Assembly: GCA_026874595.1 (NCBI GenBank)
Contig: CM049308.1
Span: 92,695,624-92,759,623 of the forward strand
Origin: Sipunculus nudus
Taxonomy: Eukaryota; Annelida; Sipuncula; Golfingiida; Sipunculidae
DNA: 64,000 bases
Reading direction: 5' to 3'
A model generated the notes under the pieces. That model had not been told where the DNA came from. It worked only from the letters and a program-made list of their open reading frames with translations, and searched no databases. The translations under genes were made by a program, and so were the position numbers. Below, in pieces: positions 10,640 to 22,204 of the stretch. How positions within the stretch are numbered: position 1 is the first letter of the stretch; every line of letters begins with the position of its first letter.

Positions 10640-11620
10640 TGACCGTTAACACGGCACAAAAGGTAACCGTTATACCTGGAATTTCTAACTCTACTTCCAG
10701 GAAGGTCCTAGGAAAATCTCCTCGAAAACCTGAAACTAATTCATGGTGGTTTATATTCTGTGAACTACTGGCCGAAACATAAATTTTAGAAACCTGAAAG
10801 TTTGATGGGCTTAAATGATAACCTTTAGGCCTAAAATCTTCTTACGCCACTTCCAGGGAGATTATGGGAAAAACTGGATTTAGGTTATGGTTAGCTATAT
10901 TCTGCGAGTGACTGCCAAAAACATCATTTTGAGCAACCAGATATTCAGACAGGACACAAATTGTATTCATAAGACCTGGATACATCTTTCTGTACAACCA
11001 GGGAGGTCCTAAGCAAATTTCCTCGGAAACCTGAAATTAGGACTTGGCGACCATGGTTCGGCCAGCTAATGGCCGTACATGATTTGAGCAACCATAGGTT
11101 CAAATTATATCCGTTTGGCCTGGAATCTTTGTCCTTAGAATCATGACATTAGGTCAGCGTGTACAATATTCTGCGAGCAATAGCGAAAAAATTATTTGAG
11201 CACATTGAAAGTCAGATGGACCACACATTGTATCAGTTATCCCTAAAATATTCTCATATGACATCCAGAGAGGTCCTTACCAAGTCTCCTTCGTATCCTA
11301 AAAATATGTTACTATGTACTTTTATTGTGTGACCTACGAACAGAAAACTCAATTTTGAGTACCCAGATAAATAAAATTGGGCAAACATTCTTAACTGCTG
11401 AGGTAATTTTAATGTCTCCTTTGACATCCAAAATAAGGTCACTATGGCTTATATTTGGAAAAAAAATTGTGAAAGAACATGCATTCAGTATCCTATAAGT
11501 CAGATGAACACACGTTTGACGAGAAAGTTAATTCTGACTTAACATCTAGGGGACTATCGGCAAAATACAAGATTCTGACCACTCTGGAATTCCTTCTACC
11601 CATTTTTCAAGGAATCTTAA
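10640..11620. repeat. Tandem GGTCA repeat in pseudogene B intron 2
   Basis: Same units as in gene A intron 2 (CTGGCCGAAACAT, AGGTCC, TATATTCTGCGAG), more decayed. The palindromic hormone-element-like core is no longer intact here. The row at about 10.75 kb corresponds to the unoccupied hAT site of gene A. Confidence 0.6.
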
Positions 11621-11762
11621 CAAATATTTTTTCACAAGATCATTACTTTAATAGTTTATAGAATTTCTCGGTGTCACTTGACCCCTGGATCACTTGTTTT
11701 AACCAGGCATCAGTTTATAGTATATAAATTGTTGATACTGTTATTTCCCTTTCATTGTAGGC

Positions 11763-11857
11763 CTGCTTCACGGCGATAACATCCAGTCCGACCATTTGTC
11801 TGAAATGACCTCACACATGGCATCTACACTGATTATGACTTTACAGGAACCTATCAC
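11763..11857 (-). pseudogene. Pseudogene B exon 2
   Basis: 95 nt against 96 in gene A. The acceptor TTTTACAG is kept and the start reads VIGSCKVI. A single-base deletion after the DW codons shifts the frame into TGA, and the GC donor is destroyed. Confidence 0.85.
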
Positions 11858-12170
11858 CTGTAAAAGGGAAAATCGAAAGTACGTTTTTTGCATTGCGAGA
11901 TTTAAATTGAATGTGTTGCTTAAATTAATGTGTGTGACCTTGCTTAGAGTATAGTAGAAATGACTCTTAAAAGTGTTGTAAACGTTAGCCTGACTAATAT
12001 GTACGTTTATTAAGGAATCTCTGGCAGTGATTTAATGGTAGCTAGAGGTAAATTTTGCAATTTTTCTGCTAATGCAAAATATGATTGAAAAAAGGCCTCA
12101 CATGTTTAATTTAACAAGATACAAACATTAATAATAGTACTAATTTATTATTTATAAATTATAATTATCA

Positions 12171-12179
12171 TAATTATTA

Positions 12180-12226
<47 letters not shown>

Positions 12227-12227
12227 T
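12171..12227. repeat. (ATT)n microsatellite in pseudogene B
   Basis: A long TTA/ATT tract, orthologous in position to 7914-7943 in gene A intron 1. Confidence 0.85.
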
Positions 12228-12291
12228 GAAGAAAAGTACCGGTTTGTTCTAGGCGAAGATTTCACTTTCAAGAGCTAAACCTTGTACACAT

Positions 12292-12372
12292 CCTCAGTGC
12301 CTTCTTGTTCTGTTTGACTTGTGACAAAAGCTCTTAAATCTGATCAACTCTCAACGTCACAGTGTCCTTCGT
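12292..12372 (-). pseudogene. Pseudogene B exon 1
   Basis: 81 nt like gene A exon 1. The start is lost (ACG), GAG has become TAA, and the donor is ATGTGT. The family block VDQI..LLSQVK can still be read. Confidence 0.85.
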
Positions 12373-12720
12373 GCTTTGTAAAAGTCATATGAATAGTTTA
12401 ATTACACTGCTAAAACACTGTCTTCAAACATTGTCTGATTTTGTTATTTATATGTGTGTAAATGTTTGGTATAACTACGTGAGAGAGTGATAGATAGATA
12501 GATAGGAATAAGGAAGAAAGGCAGTAATAAAAGTATATCTATTATACCTAGCTCCTGGATTACTGGACTTTACACATTTACTTTGACACTTACCAGTAGT
12601 ATATCAAAGTAGCAACAGTTCCCCTTCTGTCAGATGTTAACATTGAAAATCAACCATGATTAATGGAATGGATGTCCTTATAAAATTGACGAGGAATACA
12701 AGGTAAACTGCAACATCAGA

Positions 12721-13030
12721 GAAGAGCTCACTTTAGTGAAAGGAGGTTTGATGAGAGGTGATCGCATAGTGACACCGGCTAGTTTGACAGGGAAGTTTTA
12801 CTTATGGCAGTCAATGGATCAACACGAAGAGGCCGAGATACAAACGTGCACCGTATGTCAAGCTTGTGATAAGTCAGCAAGAACCTACGCAGCACCAGTG
12901 ACACCAGTATAACTCCAAAAGGAACAATGGGGATATTAGCAATTGACATATTTGGACCGATGGAAGCAATGCCATCAGACTGTGATGGCCCGAAATAGTT
13001 TTTTGTTAGTGGTATTGCTAGAGAAGGTTT
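12721..13030 (+). pseudogene. Decayed gypsy-type integrase, N-terminal part
   Basis: The plus-strand frame reads EELTLVKGGLMRGDRIVTP, then QTCTVCQACDK (the C-x2-C end of the zinc-binding domain), and after a stop ILAIDIFGPMEAMP, the first catalytic aspartate region. The order is the usual Ty3/gypsy one. The zinc domain has lost its histidine part and at least two stops occur. The right-hand part of the same domain seems to resume at 14438. Confidence 0.6.
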
Positions 13031-13039
13031 ACCTTGAGA

Positions 13040-14430
13040 ATTAACTATAATACGACAAGCGACTACGTGTATCCGCCAAAATCAGAGTGGAACGGGTGAA
13101 GTGAGGCATTGATTGAGTGGCAAGGGGAAATAGAGTGAGGTGTGTTGCATATAAGCATGGATGTTTGCAGCCGAAAAGTGTATGTAGGTGGCGCCACCTG
13201 CCAAATCATCGAGAAAGCTAACCAAGATGTATAAACACTCAAAATTTTAGGCAGATAAGTCAAACCACTACTGAGATACGAGTGATTTTATCCCACGGCA
13301 GACAAACAGACGGACGCTATGCAAAAATGGTCGCAGTTGGCCCCTCCAGTTTTGTTTATGATAAAGAGCTATGTGAGATCTATACACATGCAAATTTTGG
13401 CCCAATCGGTCATAAGGTTCCCGAGATATGAGCTTGGATGTCTGCAGCATAAACTAAAATGTAGGTGGCGCCACCTGTCATAAAATCAAGAAAGCTGTCC
13501 GGATGTATAAACCTGCAAAATTTTAGGCAGATATGTCAAACCACTGCCGATATATGAGTGATTTTATCCCACGGTAGAAAAACAGACGGACGCTGTTCAA
13601 AAATGGTTGCAGGTGGCGCCACCAGTTTAGTGCATGATAGAGAGCCATATGAGATCTATACACATGCAAAATTTTGGCCCAATCAGTCAAACGGTTCCCG
13701 AGATATGAGCTTGGATGTCTGCAGCATAAACTAGAATATAGGAGGCGCCACCTGTCATAAAATCAAGAAAGCAAGTTCAGGATGTATAAACCTGCAAATT
13801 TTAGGCAGATATGAGAAACCACTGCCGATATATGAGTTATTTTATCCCACGGCAGACAAACAGACGGACCCTGTGCAAAAATGGTTGCAGGTGGCGCCAC
13901 CAGTTTTGCGTATGGTAAAGAGCTATGTGAGATACACATGCAAATTTTCAGGAAGAACCAGTCCGGAGATATAAGCATGGATGTCTTCAGCGTGAACGTG
14001 AATGTAGTTGGCGCCACCTGTCATTAAATCATGAAAGCTATCCAGGATGTGTACGCATGCCAAATTTCAGGTGAATTAGTCAAACCTCTGCAGAGATACG
14101 AGTGATTTTTACCCAAGGCAGACGAACAGATGGACACTGTGCAAACATGGTTGCTATTAATCATCCAAGGGCTACATTTGTACAATTTTTTTTCCTGATG
14201 GGTTCAACAGTTCCCGAGATATGTGGGTTTATGTGTGGAAATAGACGCACAAATGGGCGCTGGGCGAGAGGAAAGGTCAGAGGTCAAAACAAAATCGGGG
14301 CGCAGCAGTTCACATGTGACCCGAACATAATCCCGGGTTTCGTAAACTTCCGCCAAGCGGTTACGGAGGAGTTCTCCGGACACCTACGCGGCGGCGGCGG
14401 CGGCGGGCTGAAAACATAGTATCCACAAAA
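13040..14430. repeat. Tandem repeat with the GGTGGCGCCACC palindrome, inserted in the integrase
   Basis: Units of about 270-280 bp recur with GGTGGCGCCACCTGTCAT near 13187, 13464, 13740 and 14008. Each is followed by AAATCAAGAAAGCT, ATTTTAGGCAGATA, TTTTATCCCACGGCAGAC and CCCGAGATATGAGC blocks. The first 60 bases (CGACAAGCGACTACGTGT) match 41530-41590, so this is a fragment of the family at 41.2-44.4 kb. A GCGGCGGCGG run at about 14390 marks the right end. Confidence 0.7.
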
Positions 14431-14437
14431 CTCTGTT

Positions 14438-14842
14438 TTGGCGGATACAATTATCACTGACCATGGCAAACAGTTAAGTTCTACGGTCATGAAAAAAATC
14501 CTTTCAGACTATAATATCAAGCATAGTTTTTCAGGTATATTTCATCCAGAAGCAAATGGGAATATTGAGAACGTTCATAGGGCACTTAAAAGCAACATCC
14601 AACTTGCTAAAAAACAGAAGAAAGAAGTGAAGGAATACACCAGAGAGTTTCTGAGGATATACGAGCACTCCACGAAGTACAACCTGGGTATCACCATCAG
14701 AAATACTACACAGGTGAAAGCTAGATGCATCAAAGAGAAACAAACGGAAGGGGACGACTTTTCGTCAGAGGCAGTAAGAGAACGAGTGAGAGACAAGCAA
14801 GGAGTAAACAGTACATTATATATACCAGAGGAAAGGTCATAA
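14438..14842 (+). pseudogene. Gypsy-type integrase fragment, C-terminal catalytic part
   Basis: The fragment holds IITDHGKQLSS (second catalytic aspartate) and FHPEANGNIENVHRALKSN (catalytic glutamate helix). About 300 bp downstream an RKGKRRYTIPIRITKQK-like stretch continues to 15030 with stops. No LTRs are recognisable. It is a transposon relic, not a host gene. Confidence 0.65.
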
Positions 14843-15106
14843 ATGGGCTGGGCTACAGAAAGGAGATTGGATGAGAGTTAAAATGCCAATAATTGTGAGG
14901 AAAGGAAAAAGAAGATATACAATTCCAATTAGGATCACTAAACAAAAGGACCAGAAGATGGTCGGCTATGGAACCAGAAGCATTTGGCTTAATTTCCCAG
15001 ATACTCAAATGGAAGCAAATAAAAAAAAATAGATGATTCTAAAACAGATACACAGGATGAACAAATTGTCAGTAAAGAAGTTACTGAAGAGTAAAAACAA
15101 GAGGAG

Positions 15107-15355
15107 ATGGACAGACGGGAGACAGGAACATCAGAAGCAACAGACCAATTAGGATCACTAAAATTCTATTGTAATAACCCCAAGGAAGTGTGGCAAGATG
15201 TCAATAATATTACTGGCTATGCTTTCAAACAAGTTTGTTCCATTCCTGATAGTACTGAATATGCTCATGAGCTGAATGAGTTTTACACCAAGGTTGATTT
15301 TTATAATATTAGTAATGAGCATCGGCAGATAAGAGATTTTCGGAAAGTGACTTAA
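15107..15355 (+). pseudogene. LINE open-reading-frame fragment
   Basis: The stretch NNPKEVWQDVNNITGYAFKQ followed by YAHELNEFYTKVD resembles the segment between endonuclease and reverse transcriptase in jockey/CR1-like LINEs. It is 82 residues long with no partner domains nearby. Confidence 0.5.
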
Positions 15356-15360
15356 ATGTC

Positions 15361-16855
15361 AAATGATGTTTCACCATTATTTGTCATCATTAGGGTACTA
15401 AATTGAGTGTAATTATCTGTGCAACACTTCTGGTGACGTCTGTGTGTGTCTTTGGCCATATATTGTCTACTTCTGTCAACATGGGTCTTGTCGTCTCCTG
15501 CATGGTTTTATATCCGCTTCCATCTAGGGAATGAATACAACAATAACCAGAGACACAGGAAATTTACAGAACAAAACAAAAAAAGACCACAGCTGGAAAG
15601 AGCACAGTTTAAAAAAAAAATATTTCAGTGGGTCCGTGTGAATAAGGGATTCTTACACTACTTGTAAAAAAATTTACTCTTACCTGAGCTGAAACTATAA
15701 TATGTATATGTACATTTGTGTTTAAAAATTGTGTTTATTGATTATAAAACATTATAATCATTCATGCAAATGCGTGCACAGGTCCAGATTCTATAAAAAA
15801 GTTCTGAAGACTGTAATCTTTGGTTCGCTGCATAGACAATGTACGTGGATGACATTTAATACACACCGGGTAAATACAAGATTTCTAACTTTAGATTTAG
15901 GAAAAAAAGCCCACAATGTTTCAAGATACAGTCCAACTAAAACTATTCGAGATTTCCTGAGAATTCATATGAAGAGTATGGATTTTCAGTTGTGAGGCGA
16001 TTGCTTTAAAAAATACTCTGGCCAAATGATACATCGTAAATATTGTTGCAATCCCGAGAAAATACATACATTTCACATTTCTTTGGTATTTATAACATTT
16101 GCTCAACAGACACTTTAATCAGTCAAATGACTACCAGTAGATGGCGCTTGAAAAACTTCCAAGGCGGACGCCAACTGCTCCATTCACTACGCTTCGGCTC
16201 AATTAAAAAAAACACTTTACCGGTAAAGTATAACGTGACAGCCGTCTCTCCATGTCAAGAAGTCAGTGTAAAGTTCAGTGACAACAGACGTGCAGACTCA
16301 GCGTATATTGATCTGGATGTCATCGGGACTTCAGGGAAGCTGAATATGTAAGAACTGCGTGTTTTATTTCTTCCTTAATTATGAGTCTGTGTCTCTGATT
16401 TCAGTCCGTCATTGGCCCAGCCCGAAATATTGTGTGATTGTCCAAAGACTCTAACCTCAACTGACGCGTTCTCAGTTTGTTCCACCAGCTGACACTGGCA
16501 CGTTATTGAGAAACAATACACCAGCCCAAGTGTTGTTACAGTATACCGCTTGTTGTGGCTCGTTTATCACAGTAATACCATAGAGTCTATTTGTAGGATA
16601 TTTTATCTTCCCTTACACATATGCATCCAAACATATACATTGGACTCTTCCAATAAAACACCAAATCTGGGAAAAAGGGTCAGCTGGGTCCATCTCTTTG
16701 CAGGATAAAGAGATGGATGAGGTTTAGTGCTGGGGCAACTTATCATAGCCGCAGCACTTCTCCATCTCCTCAAGTAGGCCCTTACTCGTGGACTTACAGT
16801 ATACCTTGATTTGGCTCAATATCAATAATAATCTTGAATTTAATTTGGACAGCAT
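15361..16855. other. Intergenic, nothing firmly recognised
   Basis: AT-rich sequence. A less AT-rich patch at 16130-16350 ends at a donor-like GAATAT/GTAAGA and might be a 5' untranslated exon, but nothing confirms it. Confidence 0.35.
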
Positions 16856-18478
16856 TTTTAGCTCAGCTGTCTATAAGTCATCTGAGCTATATTCGTGGTG
16901 CTTTGTCCGTCGTCTGGCCATCCGTTAACAGGGCACGTTTTGAAACCGTTGGACCTACGAACCTAAGATTTTGCATACAGCTAGATGTCCCCAAATCTCC
17001 TACCATACTGAAAATTGGGTCACTAAGACTTCGTTCCTTTAAGATATTAAGGAAAAACCTCCATTTTCCATTAAAAACCTATTGTGACAATTCAAGACTG
17101 ACTAATATCAAATCTGAATTTGATCTGAATTTGATCATAGTTAATATTCATATTTTTCCATACATTTCCCATGTACATACCAAAAATTAGGTCAGTATTG
17201 CATAACTTGTTGAAGTTATGGGCCCAAACATAATGAACTTTGTAAATAATAGGAAATATATTTACTCACTTAACATAAGAATTGCTGATGCTAGAGACTT
17301 TTTTCAGGGAAATAACTTCTTTTAATCAAGTTTCAATTGTATACCGAAAATTAGATATGAATTTTGCAATATTTTCAAGTTATTAGCATAAATATTAAAT
17401 TAGTACCTTAAATTTTGCTTAACTTTGTCCACGGCATGTTTTTTTCCTGTAAGAACTGTTTATTTAATTTTCACAGCATGTACACATAAGGATTTAATCT
17501 GTTAAAATATGAAATTTGAAAATAAAAGCTGCAAAATTAGGCTAGTTATTGATTTTTTTTTAGGCTCTTGTTGAATTCCCTAACATTGTCAAGCAGTCTA
17601 CTTTTGTCACTGTAGGTCATCAGTGCAGCTGTCTATGCTCCCAGGGCTGTTATGTAATCCCATCACTCAGGCAAGCCCTCTCTCTTGTTGAGCTTGATCA
17701 GGCTGTCTGCAGTTAATACCACAAGAAGCCTTTCTTTCCCCCCCCCCCCATTCTGTTGACATGTACCTGTACTTTAAATAAGGAATCCTATAATTTCACT
17801 TTTTTTTCAGCAACGAGAAGTAACAACAGAGTACTCTTCCCCCACCCATCCCTTCAGTACACAGGACTAATAAACAAGACAAATCTTACAATTTTAATGT
17901 TTGATAATTTTTTTTTGTTGAGACTTGGACAATTTTGATTTTTTTAAAGAAAAAAATGTTCAGGAATTTGATCTACAAATTCAAATGTGATAAAATATTA
18001 GGATCTAATGTAAGTGCTAACTGAGAAGATTTAAGTAGATATAAATACTAATAGCATTTCATTCATATCTCTTACAGCTGGCCGGGCCTGGGTTTAAATA
18101 ACACTGTTAAACTTAGTTTTAAAATCAGGAATATTGGTAAAACTTTGTGGGATTAATTTTTAACTCATATGGCCATATATTTAACCTTTGAAAACTTAAT
18201 TACCTTCATACATTATTTGTTTATGAAATGTAACTTTTATATAACACTTACTGTAGGCCCATTTTTTCCCTTGGTGCATCATTAAATGGTTTCAGGCTAT
18301 GCTTTAGCTTATGCCAGTTATTCTATAATTTACAGAGTTTCATTTGAGCAGGGCCATTTTCTCTTAGCTTTTCAAATGTTAATATACATTAAAAATCCAA
18401 AGAAATAAAAATATTTTGCAGTTGCTAATATTTTTTTCCAAAGTTCAGCTGAGCGATGTGACCCATGGGTCCCTTGTT
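16856..18478 (+). repeat. Molluscan-type interspersed repeat, TTTTTAGCTCAGCTG family
   Basis: It starts TTTTTAGCTCAGCTGTCTAT with the CCGTCGTCTGGCCATCCG run and ends CAGCTGAGCGATGTGACCCA. GCTCAGCTG at the head is inverted as CAGCTGAGC at the tail. Relatives start at 27203 (+) and 40396 (-), and tail sequences occur at about 31385 (+) and 37366 (-). No protein is encoded. Confidence 0.65.
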
Positions 18479-20390
18479 GGCCATTATTATGGACTTATAT
18501 ATTATATGTTGTTTTGTAATGTCAGTGGGAGAAATACTACATTGGTGAGGGTGCTGATTTGCAAATGCTGATTTCTAAGTAGTGGTATGATTCTCCTTCC
18601 TTCTTCAAAATTAAAATAAAAGAAAATCCTTAACATATTGTTTGTAAGGTATCTGCTGTATGGCCAGGTGGGAAAGTAACAGTTCAGGAGAGCTAGAATA
18701 AGTATGTGTACAAGTTAGTCATGTGCATCTTTTGATTCATTCCACATGGCAGCTGGTGGAACTAAAGAGAAGATGGCCAGCCAGGCCCTCCAACAGGTAG
18801 TGGACTGCCCTAAGCTGTTGTTAAGCATAGCAGTGTTGGGACTAGCTACAGGCCTGTAACACAAACATTTCTTATTTAATTGCTCTTTCTTGTTTGTATT
18901 ACAGTTCATAAGGTGGAGAGTATACTATCTGAAGCTTGTTAGATCTGAACGAAGTGGTTCAAACCACAGTATTTGGCATTCAGCATGAGGACATCCAACA
19001 ACCCTATAACATATAACGCATAATAGTTGTGTTGACTCAGTTAAGATATAAATGTAACTTAATGTTCAGTGTGTATGAAATATTGGCACTTCCCCAAAAG
19101 AAAATCAGATAATTGTTACCTCCATTGGCTCCAGTTAACAGCCTTGCAAGGTAAGCTGGAAGCTGAGTAGGGTCTATTCTCGGGCAACATCAGGGGGATC
19201 TATGAGGGATCCATTTATTGGGTATTATAAGGGAATTTGCAAAAAATCCCCATTTTAATATGCATGAGATTCCCATTTTGGGTTGTGTTGAATTAGAGGG
19301 GAAACTCTCCCCAATATGTGTTCAGATTCCATTCCTGAATGGAGGCTGAATGTTTGGGGTAGGTTTGGGCCAGGTACTTGTACCTGTACCTGTACCTAGG
19401 TACACAATCCAGAGAACCTGTACCTTACCTGGCTGTCATGAGCAGGAAGCACCTGGTACCTCACCTAGAACTAAGGTACCTATACCTGGTAAAATGTACT
19501 CCAGGTGCATGTATGATACAGGTAATGGACATCAGGCTTGGGTCAATTTCATACAAGTACAAAGCTGTCACCCCTGTCAGGGTTATAATCTCTATAATCC
19601 AAGCAATTACCCCTGCCAAAGTTAAGTTGGCCAGCTGGTCTGGCAAGCTGGTTCAGCTCAGCCTCTAAACAGGAAGTTCATTCTAACATTATCAGCACAA
19701 AGGGCACCAGACAAAGAACATGGATAGTGATTCTCACATGTCCCATGTAGATACGTTTTTTCTAGTATACACAGAACACTAGCAAAGAGTAAATGAAGAA
19801 GTGAAGAAAATACATATTTATCACTGAACTCTCAACATCGAAAAAAAGCTAAACTTTCTTTTTGACAGAAAACTGTCCCCTGATCATGCTCTAATTTCAG
19901 TTGCTGTTTATTCTCAAAACATTCTTAAGTTTTAATTTCTTCAATAAACATTTTTATTGTTACTAGTATAGACATAAGGTTTATTATATTTTCATATATA
20001 AATGAAAATGTTATATTTCTGTATAAATCACTTTGTAACATTTATCTGATCTGTTTATTTATCACTTTTACTCAAGGCTGTCCTGTATATTTGCAAGACT
20101 TATATACTTCCTGAAGACACAAGAAGTTATCATTTATTACTTATGATTTGATAATAATAAATGCTACCATTTCTCATATACTTATTATCACATGTATAGG
20201 TGAAATTTATACAATTGTCATTGGTTCAAATGTCTTTGAAATGTACCTGTACCAAGGTACTTTCTAATCTACCTGAAATTTATGAATTCCAAACAGAGGA
20301 TAGGCCAGGATTTTCAACTGACACAACATTTGCATATGTAAGTGATAAACTCTGAATCAACTTGAATAGAGGGTTATTTACAGGCATTAT
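18479..20390. other. Intergenic with a GTACCT-rich patch
   Basis: No gene seen. At 19372-19510 the motif GTACCTGTACC recurs in both orientations over about 140 bp, with one further copy near 20245. The rest is unremarkable AT-rich DNA. Confidence 0.4.
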
Positions 20391-20520
20391 ATTTATTGAC
20401 CTATAAAAGGCTTTTTACAATGTTGATCACTCTATTTTAATCTGCAATCTGTGTCTTGGTTTAAAAGTATTTTGTTGGCATCCAACCAGGATGTCAGTAA
20501 GAGTAAACAATTATAAGTGA
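20365..20520 (+). pseudogene. LINE reverse-transcriptase relic
   Basis: The plus frame reads NLNRGLFTGIIFIDL, a stop, then KAFYNVDHSILICNLCLGLK. This is the RT motif A region (FIDLSKAFDxVDHxIL) of jockey/CR1-type LINEs, with the catalytic aspartate context kept but stops added. Confidence 0.6.
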
Positions 20521-20670
20521 ACCTAGCAGTACACCCATTATTTCGACATGTGACCTATGACATCTGGGTTTAGGTTTATGCCTAATGGCAGCCCCTGTGA
20601 GAGGTTTCAAGAAACTGGGAGAATACACCTTTTTTTAGTCAGTGTAACATGTAACATGTTATCACAACTA

Positions 20671-21876
20671 CAGTGGAGTGCTGTTCATCCAAACACAGCT
20701 TATCCATAAAATTGTTTATTTGTAATTGAAACTTGAGAACCGAAATTATGACCGTTTATCTGGTATTTTTACGAATGAAAATTTGGCCATCTGAAAATAA
20801 TATATAGTGCATCGGAAGAGCAGACCTTCTCACGTGTATTTACTCCCGGTCCCAACTAATTCATGAATGTATCACCGGTTGCTGAGTTGCAGGTGTGACA
20901 ACACCTAATCACCCAGGTTATGCACACAGAGCCAACCATTCGCTGGGACTTTTATGCAGTTGTTGGTGTGAAAACGACCACCAGTCAGGTCACCTAAGTT
21001 CCTTTTGTTGTACCTTGTCGGGTTGTTCACACCGGTAAACCATCCAGCGATGACAGCGAGTAGATTCTGTGCTAAAAAAAAGTAGGATTCTGATACGCTC
21101 AAACTTGTACTCAGCTGAGCAGTTTAACATTGCTAGCAAATCAGTTTTCTATATAGGCCGAAGCTTTATCATGACAAGCAAATTAATTCCCAATTTAGCA
21201 AATCTTTATCATGAAAACACAGTTCACAGCACTCAAGTTTCATGTCAGATGGGATAGAGTCAGGGACTTGCAAGCTCAAGCTACATGTCCTGTCACTTAA
21301 AGACAATTTCTCATCTTGGAGACACTTGACTGAATTACAGATGGCCAGAGAGTTCACTGTTGGCAGATAAACCATAAGTGACACCAAGAACAGTCGTCAC
21401 AAGCTAAGGGACTTCAAAGCCTGATGAAAGTCACGCAGGTTTCCAAGAGACTAAAGACGATGCGCACATTAGTTTAACTGTTAGCACATAGGGGGCAGTA
21501 CAGAGGTGGTTAAACTGTCATGGGGGATATCCACATGTTCGTGGAGGGAATGACTGGTTCCTGTACTTCAGTGACAAATAATCTTAATAAAGTAATTGAA
21601 AATATAATATTATTTATAACTTGAAGGAACGTTTGATTTGTTCATCCTATGTAAGTAAATAGGTATTTATCATATATTATTTTGTTTTGATTCCTTTTTA
21701 ATAACACTGAAGGATAATTGAAGTTCGTGAAACTGTGCCAATAATCATAGTATTAATATCGGGATGTCAACATCGATTCCTCTATATTATTTTACACATG
21801 ACCATTCATCCGAACATTTGTTTATCCGTCCAAAACCCTTGTCCCCCGAGATGTTCGGATGAACGGAACTACACTG
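20671..21876. mobile_element. pogo/Tc1-mariner-like DNA transposon, non-autonomous
   Basis: TA target dinucleotides (20669-20670 and 21877-21878) flank inverted ends of about 25 bp: CAGTGGAGTGCTGTTCATCC on the left and, read inward from the right, CAGTGTAGTTCCGTTCATCC. This end type is usual for pogo/Tigger-like elements. The 1.2-kb interior has no DDE transposase. A 65-residue open frame at 20905-21102 (minus) has no recognisable match. Confidence 0.7.
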
Positions 21877-21878
21877 TA

Positions 21879-22117
21879 TTTAAAGTTTTCAGTAATCAAC
21901 AAAGGGAAAAACAGTTGTAGATGTTCATTTTAGGCAGCAGTCTAACCTAAACAAGGCTTTATTCTAATAATGTAATGAAGTTTAAATAAACAAAATCCTG
22001 ATTCAAGCATTCTGACACCCCTATATATAATATTTATACCTGCATGCTGTGACTAACCACAGTCTCCATGATTTCAGATCCTGTGGCTCCAGTATCATCC
22101 ATGTTGTATGAAGAAGA
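21879..22117 (+). other. Region upstream of gene C
   Basis: 240 bases between the pogo-like element and the ATG. It contains a TTTCAG that could end a 5' untranslated intron. No TATA box was found at a useful distance. Confidence 0.35.
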
Positions 22118-22204
22118 ATGAGTGCTCCAGGATATGTTCAGTTGGTTCCTGAACAGATACAATCACTCTTGGCGCAGATCCAAGATGACCCACAGGCTCT
22201 CAGG
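22118..22204 (+). CDS. Gene C exon 1
   Basis: 29 codons, MSAPGYVQLVPEQIQSLLAQ then IQDDPQALR, with donor AGG/GTATTT. It aligns with gene A exon 1. Confidence 0.85.

Larger units (their letters stand above)
10182..12372 (-). pseudogene. Pseudogene B: decayed 5' duplicate of GLYAT-like gene A (exons 1-3)
   Basis: Three segments align in order with gene A exons 1-3: 12372-12292, 11857-11763 and 10296-10182. Exon 1 has ACG in place of the start ATG, an in-frame TAA after 11 codons, and AT in place of the donor GT. Exon 2 has a 1-bp deletion that brings in an early TGA and has lost its GCAAGT donor. Exon 3 is open along all 115 nt but its GT donor is AT. No exon 4 or 5 copy exists between exon 3 and the left edge of the duplication near 10.10 kb. 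The duplicated block is about 10.1-12.66 kb, matching about 3.15-9.06 kb without the later insertions. Confidence 0.88.

Noticed and set aside
10107-10649. 180-residue plus-strand open frame
   Set aside because: It runs antisense through pseudogene B exon 3 and the intron repeat, and its protein has no domain. The open frame is chance.
16130-16356. Possible 5' untranslated exon of gene C ending at GTAAGA
   Set aside because: Base composition and a donor-like site are the only support, and it is almost 6 kb from exon 1. Transcript data would be needed.
19372-19510. GTACCTGTACC cluster as a regulatory array
   Set aside because: Irregular spacing and low complexity; looks like simple-sequence drift with no nearby gene start.
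20905-21102. 65-residue minus-strand frame with a protein-like composition
   Set aside because: It lies inside the pogo-like element and I cannot match it to any family; too short to call a gene.
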